This document shows, in pieces, positions 1 to 5,179 of a DNA stretch of 5,554 bases. Made by a program: the position numbers and the translations under genes. Under the pieces are notes generated by a model. That model was not told the DNA's origin. It did not search any database and saw only the letters and a program-made list of their open reading frames with translations. Source of the DNA: Desulfobacterales bacterium (GTDB lineage: Bacteria; Desulfobacterota; Desulfobacteria; Desulfobacterales; JAUCGF01); the NCBI GenBank assembly GCA_029940345.1, contig JAOZRC010000400.1:1-5554 (forward strand). The letters run 5' to 3'. How positions within the stretch are numbered: position 1 is the first letter of the stretch; each line of letters starts with the position of its first letter.

Positions 1-1
1 T

Positions 2-184
2 GCATATACTGTTCTTCTGCAAAATTCAATACTGCTTGGACTTTCAATATTAGGATTTCTATTTGTACATAAAATGATAATGAAAGAAGAAAAATATTTG
101 TATTGTGTGCATGGCAATGCCTACGTACAATACAAAGCGAAAGTGCCAAGATACTTGATTATGTCGAAATCACATAACAAATAA
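2..184 (+). CDS. C-terminal end of an isoprenylcysteine/phospholipid methyltransferase-like membrane protein (partial, 5' end outside window)
   Basis: The open frame enters from the left edge and gives 60 residues before a TAA at 182-184. It starts with a hydrophobic segment (about residues 4-23, rich in L, I, F and V), followed by EEKYLYCVHGNAYVQYKAKVP. This resembles the cytoplasmic tail of ICMT/PEMT-type integral membrane methyltransferases, in which the last transmembrane helix is followed by an E-E-x-x-L-x-x-x-x-G-x-x-Y-x-x-Y-x-x-x-V-P-R pattern. That tail contributes to binding of S-adenosylmethionine, and family members methylate lipid or prenyl-cysteine groups at the membrane. The substrate cannot be told from this fragment. 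The stop codon lies inside the hairpin of the first putative attC site, as is usual for genes carried in integron cassettes. The family call rests on a short tail only, and the N-terminal part cannot be checked here. Confidence 0.72.
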   Translation, partial: AYTVLLQNSILLGLSILGFLFVHKMIMKEEKYLYCVHGNAYVQYKAKVPRYLIMSKSHNK

Positions 185-229
185 ATCCAGCGGACGCAAA
201 AAACCGCGCCGCTGATTTAAACGTTCGGT
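172..229 (+). other. Putative integron attC recombination site 1
   Basis: An imperfect hairpin sits between two genes. The outer core AAC (176-178, in ACATAAC) pairs with GTT (223-225, in GTTCGGT), with a 4-nt unpaired spacer on each side (179-182 and 219-222). The stem AAATC (183-187) pairs with GATTT (214-218). C188 is left unpaired, in the position of the extrahelical base that integron integrases use to choose the strand. AGCGG (189-193) pairs with CCGCT (209-213), and CGC (195-197) with GCG (206-208), leaving an A-rich loop at 198-205. Layout, length and orientation fit attC. The R'' core departs from RYYYAAC at one position, and the R' core from GTTRRRY at one. Predicted crossover is between G223 and T224. 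Confidence 0.78.
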
Positions 230-235
230 CGTGTG

Positions 236-243
236 AAAGGAGG
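236..243 (+). promoter_or_regulatory. Strong ribosome binding site that fixes the GH105 start
   Basis: AAAGGAGG lies 4 bases before the ATG at 248. It makes that ATG a better start than the in-frame GTG at 233, which would place the ribosome-binding sequence inside the coding region. Confidence 0.85.
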
Positions 244-247
244 AAAT

Positions 248-1327
248 ATGAAGACATGGCGCATACTATCTCTTGCACTACTTGCGGTTATTGCAGCCAA
301 AGCGGTTTCCACTGTTGATAAGGCGTCTCATGAGAGCACGCGGGATGAAGTTGTCACAATAATGAAACAGGTGGCTTCATGGCAGCTCGCTCACCCAAGG
401 CACAAAGATACCGATTGGCATAATGGCCCACTGTTTGCCGGAATTCTGGAGCTCTATAAGGTTACTAATGACCAGAAGTATCTGGAAACTCTGGTGAGAA
501 TGGGCGAAAAAAATCAATGGTGTCCAGGAAAGCGCCCCCGTCACGCTGATGACCACTGTATCGGCCAAACGTATATTGAGCTGTATCTTCTCAAACAAGA
601 ACTCAGGATGATCTCTGCCATTCGACAAACATTCGACAATATTATGGCTGCACCCAAAAAAGGTCGAGAAGACTGGTGGTGGTGTGATGCCTTATTCATG
701 GCACCGCCAACACTGGTGCGCCTCACTGCTGCAACAGGGGTTCAGAAGTATCTTGATTTTATGAATGCTATGTGGTGGGACGCAACGGATCATCTGTATG
801 ATTCTGAAGAACATCTATACTACCGTGACAAACGATTCTTTTCAAAGCGGGAGAAGAACAACAAGAAAGTTTTTTGGAGCCGTGGCAACGGTTGGGTTTT
901 GGCAGGCCTGTGCCGTGTGCTGCAACATATGCCGAAAGAGTATCCTCACAGAGAAAGATACGTTGCATTGTTCAAACAGATGGCGACCAGGATAGCTTCT
1001 CTTCAGCAAAATGATGGTTTCTGGCGAGCGAGCTTGCTGGATCCGAATTCATATCCAGGAGGAGAAAGCAGTGGAACAGGATTCTTTACCTATGCCTTTG
1101 CCTGGGGAATAAACCAGGGGCTGCTTCCCCGCGAGAAGTATATGCCTGTCGCCGAAAAAGGCTGGATCGCATTGTGCAGCGCTGTAGAAGGCAATGGTAA
1201 ACTGGGCTGGGTCCAGCAAGTTGGAGATCAGCCTCAGCGATTGAGACGGGAAGACTCTGAAACATATGGAACCGGGTCATTCCTGTTGGCAGGATGCGAA
1301 ATGGCCCGATTATTGAAGACCGAATAA
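248..1327 (+). CDS. Secreted GH88/GH105-family unsaturated rhamnogalacturonyl hydrolase
   Basis: The predicted protein has 359 residues, close to the usual length for the family. Family members remove the 4,5-unsaturated uronic acid left at the non-reducing end when lyases cut rhamnogalacturonan or related polyuronides. They use a vinyl-ether hydration mechanism in an (alpha/alpha)6 barrel. Visible blocks, in order, are HADDHCIGQ (about 99-107), WWCDALFMAPP with Asp147 as the likely catalytic acid (about 144-154), WSRGNGW (210-216), DGFWRASLLDP (256-266), SSGTGFFTYAFAWGIN (274-289), LGWVQ (319-323) and YGTGSFLLAG (340-349). The first roughly 19 residues (M-K-T-W-R then a hydrophobic run ending A-A-K-A) look like an export signal, so the enzyme is probably periplasmic or secreted. 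No lyase or sugar transporter is nearby. The gene stands alone between two putative attC sites, so it is probably cassette cargo rather than part of a local pectin-use locus. The stop overlaps the attC 2 core. Confidence 0.9.
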   Translation: MKTWRILSLALLAVIAAKAVSTVDKASHESTRDEVVTIMKQVASWQLAHPRHKDTDWHNGPLFAGILELYKVTNDQKYLETLVRMGEKNQWCPGKRPRHADDHCIGQTYIELYLLKQELRMISAIRQTFDNIMAAPKKGREDWWWCDALFMAPPTLVRLTAATGVQKYLDFMNAMWWDATDHLYDSEEHLYYRDKRFFSKREKNNKKVFWSRGNGWVLAGLCRVLQHMPKEYPHRERYVALFKQMATRIASLQQNDGFWRASLLDPNSYPGGESSGTGFFTYAFAWGINQGLLPREKYMPVAEKGWIALCSAVEGNGKLGWVQQVGDQPQRLRREDSETYGTGSFLLAGCEMARLLKTE

Positions 1328-1377
1328 GGCGCTGAAGGCGACGCGGTGAACCGCGCACCTTAGCTCACACGTTACAC
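1322..1377 (+). other. Putative integron attC recombination site 2
   Basis: A hairpin begins at the stop codon of the GH105 gene. GCT (1331-1333) pairs with AGC (1362-1364), G1334 is unpaired as a candidate extrahelical base, and AAGG (1335-1338) pairs with CCTT (1358-1361). After a small internal loop, CGCGG (1342-1346) pairs with CCGCG (1351-1355) around a TGAA loop. The R' core is GTTACAC at 1371-1377. The partner R'' core is degenerate: GAATAAG (1322-1328) ends in AAG rather than AAC, and the spacers are uneven. This makes it weaker than site 1. The extrahelical base and the position between unrelated codirectional genes still support attC. Predicted crossover is after G1371. Confidence 0.65.
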
Positions 1378-1381
1378 GCAC

Positions 1382-1387
1382 AAAGGA
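1382..1387 (+). promoter_or_regulatory. Ribosome binding site of the acyltransferase-like gene
   Basis: AAAGGA lies 8 bases before the ATG at 1396 and supports that start. It sits just downstream of the attC 2 R' core, as expected for a cassette gene. Confidence 0.6.
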
Positions 1388-1395
1388 ATCACAGG

Positions 1396-2145
1396 ATGAC
1401 TATTGAAGGAAAAGAAATTTTGAAATTGACCGAATGGGAATTAGCAAATCCACATCTTCCTCCTGTCACCACTGTGACATTATACGAAGGCTCTGCTCCG
1501 GTTGAGTTTTTGCGCATCCGCATTGCCAGTATGTTGAAGAAAAATCCCTGGCTCACATCAAGGATTGTAAAGAAGGACACAGCAGACAGTGTGGTGGCGA
1601 TGGCTTTTTCAAAGAGCTTTGAGACCAAGAGTGTGATTGATCAGCACTTTGCTGTGTATAAGTCAGGAGATGTGGGTTTTTCGCTCGACATGTCGTATGA
1701 AGAACTCGTGCGCAGTTTGTTGCCTGTCCGGTGCGCACGGTCAAAACCGGCAACTGATAAAAATGAGGTGCTGTTCAAGGTGGCGATTGTGCCAATTGAA
1801 GCCAGAGCAGAGGAAAGTGATCAGTCCATGCCGTTGCAGCATACTATCGCTTTACCCGGATTTGCACTTGTCGTTTCCATGAATCATACTCTGGGAGATG
1901 GACATACGTATTATAAGTTGTACAACATGCTAAGCGCCGACTTGGATGTAAATGAACTGAACCCAGTGAGGGTTACTGATTTTGAGGCAGCCAAAACCGA
2001 TGTATGGAACAATGCTATTATTTTTCGGCCCCGCGCTGGAGAACTGGGCATGCTTATGATTACCCGGCGTTTTGATAGCGACATGCTGGCTAAAAAGAAA
2101 GAACAGGATGGACCGGATGCTCCTCTGGGAAAACGTATCGTATAA
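1396..2145 (+). CDS. CAT/condensation-superfamily acyltransferase-like protein, probably only the N-terminal half
   Basis: The predicted protein has 249 residues. The clearest signal is SMNHTLGDGHTYY at about 161-173, which matches HxxxDG (His164, Asp168, Gly169). This is the catalytic motif of the superfamily containing chloramphenicol acetyltransferase, BAHD acyltransferases, wax ester synthases and peptide-synthetase condensation domains. In these proteins the histidine acts as general base in acyl transfer. An upstream block resembling LKKNPWLTSRIVK (about 48-60) is also common in the N-terminal subdomain of such proteins. Two-lobed members are usually about 400-500 residues. Here the chain ends about 80 residues after the motif, so the second lobe and its DFGWG-type motif are missing. 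The gene could be a 3'-truncated remnant, a half-domain protein working as an oligomer, or a short divergent family. No signal peptide or membrane helix is evident. The substrate is unknown. Confidence 0.7.
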   Translation: MTIEGKEILKLTEWELANPHLPPVTTVTLYEGSAPVEFLRIRIASMLKKNPWLTSRIVKKDTADSVVAMAFSKSFETKSVIDQHFAVYKSGDVGFSLDMSYEELVRSLLPVRCARSKPATDKNEVLFKVAIVPIEARAEESDQSMPLQHTIALPGFALVVSMNHTLGDGHTYYKLYNMLSADLDVNELNPVRVTDFEAAKTDVWNNAIIFRPRAGELGMLMITRRFDSDMLAKKKEQDGPDAPLGKRIV

Positions 2146-2255
2146 AAATGATTCAACCTGCTCGTGGCCGCAGTATGGTATGTATTGAACGTGACAAAAT
2201 TATACATTTAGGCGAATAGTCAACAGGGGTGGAGGAATTCGGAGAAAAATAAGCA
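2146..2255 (+). other. Non-coding stretch between the acyltransferase-like gene and attC 3
   Basis: No convincing gene is present. A 23-codon ATG frame exists at 2149-2220 but has no ribosome binding site and no recognisable motif. The same bases may be a decayed continuation of the acyltransferase-like gene: one shifted frame reads across 2145 for a short distance before stopping near 2172. I cannot confirm homology from the few residues available. Confidence 0.4.
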
Positions 2256-2330
2256 GCGTGACAATTGCATGCTAAGGACCGAAAAATTGTCTTCGCCAAT
2301 TTTTCGGCCTCAGATGCAAGGCGTTAACGC
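2256..2330 (+). other. Putative integron attC recombination site 3
   Basis: This is the longest hairpin of the three. TTGCAT (2265-2270) pairs with ATGCAA (2314-2319), G2271 is unpaired as a candidate extrahelical base, CT (2272-2273) pairs with AG (2312-2313), and AGG (2275-2277) with CCT (2308-2310). A perfect 11-bp arm then joins CCGAAAAATTG (2279-2289) to CAATTTTTCGG (2297-2307) around a 7-base loop. The outer cores are GCGTGAC (2256-2262) and GTTAACGC (2323-2330). GCGT pairs with ACGC, and GAC pairs with GTT through one G:T wobble. Predicted crossover is between G2323 and T2324. The stem could also act as a terminator, but the cores flanking it and the absence of a T run after it favour attC. 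Confidence 0.75.
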
Positions 2331-2684
2331 TGTAGCATAAGGAAGGATCGGCACATGAAAATAACGACCTTGATTGAAAACAGAGAGAGCACCACCAAAC
2401 CGGGCCTTACTTCAGAATGGGGTTTATCTTTGCATATTGAGTTTAATAGTCATTCGATTCTTTTTGATACGGGGGCTTCAGGTGCATTTGTCGATAATGC
2501 GGAACATTTGTCTGTAAAGGTTGATTCCGTTGACGTGGCGGTTCTGTCACACCATCACTTTGACCATGGCGGTGGTCTTGAACGTTTTTTTGAGCTGAAT
2601 TCCAACGCCAAGGTGTATCTTGCGGATGCTCCCGATATTCGTGCCCAAAATGCGGGATTTCATTTGATTAAATATTTTTATGTA
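2324..2684 (+). mobile_element. Truncated integron cassette (5' part only) with an MBL-fold gene
   Basis: The segment starts at the predicted crossover of attC 3 and would be a cassette carrying the metallo-hydrolase gene. No attC is found at the 3' side of that gene. The gene's family resemblance ends near 2684, where sequence of an oppositely oriented regulator begins. I infer that the 3' part of the gene and its attC were lost at that junction. Confidence 0.45.
2339..2347 (+). promoter_or_regulatory. Ribosome binding site of the MBL-fold gene
   Basis: AAGGAAGGA ends 7 bases before the ATG at 2355 and supports that start codon. It lies just after the attC 3 R' core. Confidence 0.6.
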
Positions 2685-2702
2685 CCCACCGACAAAGCCT
2701 GA
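2355..2702 (+). pseudogene. MBL-fold metallo-hydrolase, truncated at the C-terminus
   Basis: The frame gives 115 residues. It starts with MKITTLIENR, followed by a SILFDTGASGAF block (about 34-45) and the zinc-binding signature SHHHFDHGGGL (65-75), which contains HxHxDH at 66-71. The sequence resembles the metallo-beta-lactamase-fold hydrolases annotated near 7,8-dihydropterin-6-methyl-4-(beta-D-ribofuranosyl)aminobenzene-5'-phosphate synthase (MJ0301/Tflp-like). It does not look like a class B beta-lactamase. Members are usually about 250-280 residues, so the downstream histidine and aspartate ligands needed to complete the metal site are absent. From about residue 110 (base 2684) the codons are the reverse complement of the minus-strand regulator remnant, so the last five residues are not native. 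The product is probably inactive. The start is supported by the ribosome binding site at 2339-2347. Confidence 0.8.
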
Positions 2703-3191
2703 ACAATTGTATTTTCAAGTTCCCGGACATTTCCTTTCCAGTTCCAGGCTGTCAATCTTTCGATTTTTACCCGTTCAGTAATATCCCTGCAAATACCGAT
2801 ACTGGACAGTCTGTTATCGTAACGGGTGGTTTTGCCCTGGATTTCCGTGGGAAATGATTCGCCTGACCGTTTCAACCGTCTGTATTCATATACCTGGGCC
2901 GTCAAATTTTTTTCATTGCCAGAATAGATATCCTGCGCCAGTGCCTGGTCTACATCCTTTACAAAGCTTACGAATTGTTTCCCTATCACCTGTTTCAGGC
3001 TGTAGCCATGCATCCTGCAAAAGGGCCTGATTAGCAAAAACAACAGCACCATCCCGGATCACCACGTATCCGTCATTGATCTCCTCAACCAGAGTTTTGT
3101 ACTTTCTTTCAAATTCTTCCAGCGCAGCAGTCCGCTTTTTAACCATCCGCTCAAGCTCTTTGTTCTGCCTGAGGATTTTTTGCTGGTGCAT
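2678..3191 (-). pseudogene. Decayed PAS-domain / sigma-54 activator gene: frameshifted, AAA+ core and HTH missing
   Basis: Read on the minus strand from the ATG at 3191, the first frame gives a short charged coiled coil (QNKELERMVKKRTAALEEFE) and the start of a PAS domain (KYKTLVEEINDGYVVIRDGAVVFANQAL). The frame then breaks. The PAS continues one frame over as CRMHGYSLKQVIGKQF through SIGICRDITERVKIE. Counting three instead of four A bases in the run at 3019-3022 (plus strand) would join the two halves without a gap. Right after the PAS end, at about 2752-2758, comes LTAWNWKGNVRELENTIVQAL. This matches the end of the sigma-54 interaction AAA+ domain (usually WPGNVRELEN, here WKGN). Around 200 residues of ATPase core are therefore missing, and so is the C-terminal HTH. 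The stop is the TAA complementary to 2678-2680. The start is uncertain: the frame is open about 14 codons upstream of 3191, and another ATG at 3223 is in a different frame, so the 5' end may also be damaged. Confidence 0.75.
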
Positions 3192-3261
3192 ATCCTGGAG
3201 CGGAATACCTTTCTGCTTTTCATTTGACCCACCTTATGTTGGTAGCCGATGCCCGTGAAAA

Positions 3262-3330
3262 AATTCGCATTATCACTTGACAATCAATTGGCGATTGTGC
3301 TAACTAATTCGCATATAAAATAATTCGTAT
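3262..3330 (+). repeat. Three AATTCGYAT direct repeats, candidate operator for the BlaI-like repressor
   Basis: AATTCGCAT occurs at 3262-3270 and again at 3306-3314, and AATTCGTAT at 3322-3330. The first copy lies just upstream of the candidate -35. The other two lie at and just after the -10 region. Start-to-start distances are 44 and 16 bases. BlaI/MecI repressors usually bind dyads overlapping their own promoter, so an autoregulatory operator here is expected. These copies are direct rather than inverted, so the assignment is tentative. Confidence 0.4.
3277..3306 (+). promoter_or_regulatory. Candidate promoter of the blaI-like operon
   Basis: A perfect TTGACA at 3277-3282 is followed, after an 18-bp spacer, by TAACTA at 3301-3306, preceded by TG at 3298-3299 (extended -10 type). 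The -10 match is poor. TAAAAT at 3315-3320 is a better -10 but lacks a good -35 at the right distance. Either would give a short leader before the ATG at 3345. Confidence 0.45.
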
Positions 3331-3344
3331 AGATCGGAGGATAA

Positions 3345-3740
3345 ATGCTACAAAAATCATTAATCAGCGAACTGAGCCGCAGGGAGCGGCAGATAATGGA
3401 TATCGTTTACAAACGCAGATCCGCGTGCGCTGCCGATATTGTTCCGGAATTACCGGACAAGCCGAGTTACTCAACCGTTCGTAAACTGATGAGCATTCTT
3501 GAGCACAAAGGCTATCTGTATCACGAGCGGGAGGCAAACAACCGTTACCTCTACCATCCGGTGATTCCGGCAGCGGAAGCCAGAGCGTCTGCCCTGGCGC
3601 ATGTTCTGGACACTTTCTTCAAAGGTTCGGCGGGAAGGGCCGCTATTGCGCTGTTAAAAAAATCCGAGGCCAACATATCAGAGGAAGAAAAGAAAAAGAT
3701 TGTCAGCCTCATTGAGGCGTCTGAACGAAAGGGGCGATAG
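3345..3740 (+). CDS. BlaI/MecI/CopY-family winged-helix transcriptional repressor
   Basis: The predicted 131-residue protein has the usual length for the family. The N-terminal winged helix spans about residues 8-75: LSRRERQIMDIVYKRRSACAADIV, then the recognition-helix region PSYSTVRKLMSILEHKGYLYHE, and a wing with RYLYHPV. The C-terminal dimerisation part has the LDTFFKGSAG block (about 88-97), where family repressors carry a conserved FFxGS and are cut by the partner protease. Family members bind as dimers to operator dyads over their own promoter. They are released when the cognate membrane metallopeptidase triggers their proteolysis. GGAGG at 3336-3340 supports the ATG at 3345. The M56 peptidase gene starts 2 bases after the stop, so the pair is almost certainly one operon. 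No beta-lactamase gene is adjacent, so its target genes are unknown. Confidence 0.93.
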   Translation: MLQKSLISELSRRERQIMDIVYKRRSACAADIVPELPDKPSYSTVRKLMSILEHKGYLYHEREANNRYLYHPVIPAAEARASALAHVLDTFFKGSAGRAAIALLKKSEANISEEEKKKIVSLIEASERKGR

Positions 3741-3742
3741 CC

Positions 3743-5107
3743 ATGGAAATTGATCCGGGTTTTGCGGTGTCATTCACTAAACTGGCCATAGATGTTTTTG
3801 TCAAGAGTGTTGTGCTGTTAGTGATTTGCGGATTGATGTTGAAAATATTCCGATATCGGCCTGCATCGTTTCACAGCTTGGCTCTGAATATTGTTATTTT
3901 CGGCCTTGTGCTGCTGCCGCTCATGTTGATAATCACACCTGAGTGGCGGGTTCCGCTATTGCCTAATCCGGCTGCGGCAGTCAATCAAGGCAGCGCGCAA
4001 ACTGGCCTTCCTAGTGCGAGCCAGAAGTCAGTCGCACCTGATAAAGATCTGAATAAGGGTCTGACTGAAAATCCATCCAAAGAGCTGACCGCCTTGCAGA
4101 GATGGCCCTTATGGTTCCTTTCAGCTTGGTTAACAGGCGCGATCGGTTGTCTGTTGTGGTTGCTTCTGGGTGATTTAAGCCTGCGATGGATATTACGAAA
4201 GGCGCAACCGCTTCGTGGTGATAGACAGAGGGCATTATTCAAAGAACTCTGTAAAAAAGCCGACATCGATCGCACTGTTCAATTGTATCAAAGTCGGGAA
4301 TTAAACACGGCCATAATCAGTGGGGTCTTCCGGAACAAAGTGGTTTTGCCGCAAAGTTCGCATCAATGGAGCGACCAACAGTTAAGAATCGTACTTTCGC
4401 ATGAGTTGGCCCATATCAGACGCCGGGACAGCCTAATTGAAATCCTGGCAAAAATCGCTTTGATATTATATTGGTGCAACCCGCTGGTGTGGCTGATCGT
4501 ACGTCAACTGCGGATAGAGCGTGAGCGCGCCTGCGACAACGCGGTCCTTAACGCCGGTGTCAAACCGTCGGCGTATGCCACCCAATTGATGGCGGTTGCC
4601 GCCGATTTAGGGGCGTTCAGTAATCCGTTATGGCAGGAAGCGGCAATTTCCGAAGGGTCCGGGCTCAAAGATCGTTTGTTGTGCATCCTGGATCCGAAAT
4701 TAGATAGAAAACCGATACGTCAACATACCGGAGTGGCTGTGGCCATACTGATTGCGGCAGCCCTGCTGCTTCTGTCACCGGTGACTATTTGGTGTGATAA
4801 TCCATATCGGAGCCAAAGTGTCGCTTCCGAAACCGAATCTTTCAACCGGGTTATACGATCCGAATCAGCGCATCCTGCTAAAACTTTGAGCAATCAGCGG
4901 ATTACGGAGCTAATCACCTTGCTAAATGACGAATGCAAGGATGTTCGGTTTGATGCTGTCAATGCCCTGTCTATAGAAACCTGCAACCACAGCGTAGTGA
5001 CGGCATTGCGGAAGACACTGCAAGACCCGGTGCCGGAAGTCAGACAGAAAGTTGCTGAATTACTGTCTGGAATTGATAATAAAACTGATGCGAGGCCAGG
5101 GAAATGA
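3743..5107 (+). CDS. BlaR1/MecR1-type M56 membrane metallopeptidase with a C-terminal HEAT-like region
   Basis: The predicted protein has 454 residues. It shows hydrophobic segments at about 13-36, 46-65 and 121-144, and a fourth at 329-350. The zinc peptidase core is SHELAHIRRRD with HExxH at 220-224, and a likely third zinc ligand is in IERERACDNAVL (Glu261 before Cys264-Asp265). This arrangement is that of the sensor-transducer proteases that inactivate BlaI/MecI repressors. BlaR1 and MecR1 carry a large penicillin-binding sensor of about 250 residues after the last helix. Here only about 104 residues follow, with no SxxK-type sensor seen. Part of that tail (about 385-445, ELITLLNDECKDVRFDAVNALS through PEVRQKVAELLSGI) looks like two HEAT-type helical repeats. 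The signal is therefore unlikely to be a beta-lactam acylating this protein. AAAGGGG at 3728-3734 supports the start, and coupling with the repressor gene is tight. Confidence 0.92.
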   Translation: MEIDPGFAVSFTKLAIDVFVKSVVLLVICGLMLKIFRYRPASFHSLALNIVIFGLVLLPLMLIITPEWRVPLLPNPAAAVNQGSAQTGLPSASQKSVAPDKDLNKGLTENPSKELTALQRWPLWFLSAWLTGAIGCLLWLLLGDLSLRWILRKAQPLRGDRQRALFKELCKKADIDRTVQLYQSRELNTAIISGVFRNKVVLPQSSHQWSDQQLRIVLSHELAHIRRRDSLIEILAKIALILYWCNPLVWLIVRQLRIERERACDNAVLNAGVKPSAYATQLMAVAADLGAFSNPLWQEAAISEGSGLKDRLLCILDPKLDRKPIRQHTGVAVAILIAAALLLLSPVTIWCDNPYRSQSVASETESFNRVIRSESAHPAKTLSNQRITELITLLNDECKDVRFDAVNALSIETCNHSVVTALRKTLQDPVPEVRQKVAELLSGIDNKTDARPGK

Positions 5108-5179
5108 CCCTGTTTCTTATGAATGAAGAATTTATTTTTATGACATAATTTATAACATAATTTTAACTTGGAGGTTTTT
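5108..5179 (+). promoter_or_regulatory. AT-rich gap with a tandem repeat and possible promoter for the mdaB-like gene
   Basis: The gap holds ACATAATTT at 5143-5151 and again at 5155-5163, a 12-bp tandem period. Each copy contains CATAAT, a good -10 match. No clear -35 is seen. GGAGG at 5170-5174 is the ribosome binding site for the ATG at 5180. No terminator hairpin is evident after the M56 gene, so read-through from the blaI-like operon is possible. Confidence 0.35.

Larger units (their letters stand above)
224..1371 (+). mobile_element. Putative integron gene cassette carrying a GH105 hydrolase
   Basis: The unit runs from the predicted crossover of attC 1 (after G223) to that of attC 2 (after G1371). 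It contains one gene in the same orientation as the attC sites, starting 24 bases inside the cassette and ending within its own attC. At about 1.15 kb it is on the long side for a cassette but within known sizes. The call depends on the two attC assignments. No integrase gene is in this window. Confidence 0.6.
1372..2323 (+). mobile_element. Putative integron gene cassette carrying a half-length acyltransferase-like gene
   Basis: The unit lies between the predicted crossovers of attC 2 and attC 3 and is about 0.95 kb. It holds one clear gene (1396-2145) and about 110 bases of non-coding sequence before its attC. That gap is longer than in the preceding cassettes, where the stop codon falls inside the attC. 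It may reflect loss of the 3' half of the gene. Confidence follows that of the attC calls. Confidence 0.55.

Noticed and set aside
377..995. Several open frames of 60-83 codons on both strands inside the GH105 gene
   Set aside because: They overlap a full-length gene with conserved motifs and show no recognisable family or ribosome binding site of their own.
1911..2207. 98-codon minus-strand frame across the end of the acyltransferase-like gene
   Set aside because: It is antisense to a motif-bearing gene, its composition is low in recognisable features, and it has no convincing ribosome binding site.
2279..2307. Perfect 11-bp hairpin as an intrinsic terminator for the acyltransferase-like gene
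   Set aside because: No T run follows the 3' arm. The hairpin is nested in a longer paired structure with outer GCGT/ACGC cores and an extrahelical base, which fits attC better.
2355..2702. Metallo-beta-lactamase resistance gene linked to the blaI/blaR-like operon
   Set aside because: The HHHFDH motif context and the N-terminal sequence fit the dihydropterin-type MBL hydrolases rather than class B beta-lactamases. The gene is also truncated and lies behind a different putative attC.
3076..3258. 60-codon plus-strand frame opposite the PAS remnant, rich in Ser, Phe and Cys
   Set aside because: Its composition is typical of the complement of a coiled-coil coding region, and the minus strand explains the sequence.
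2703..3344. A fourth attC site or attI at the right end of the cassette array
   Set aside because: I found no hairpin with GTT/AAC cores and an extrahelical base in this interval. The coding remnant of the PAS regulator fills most of it.
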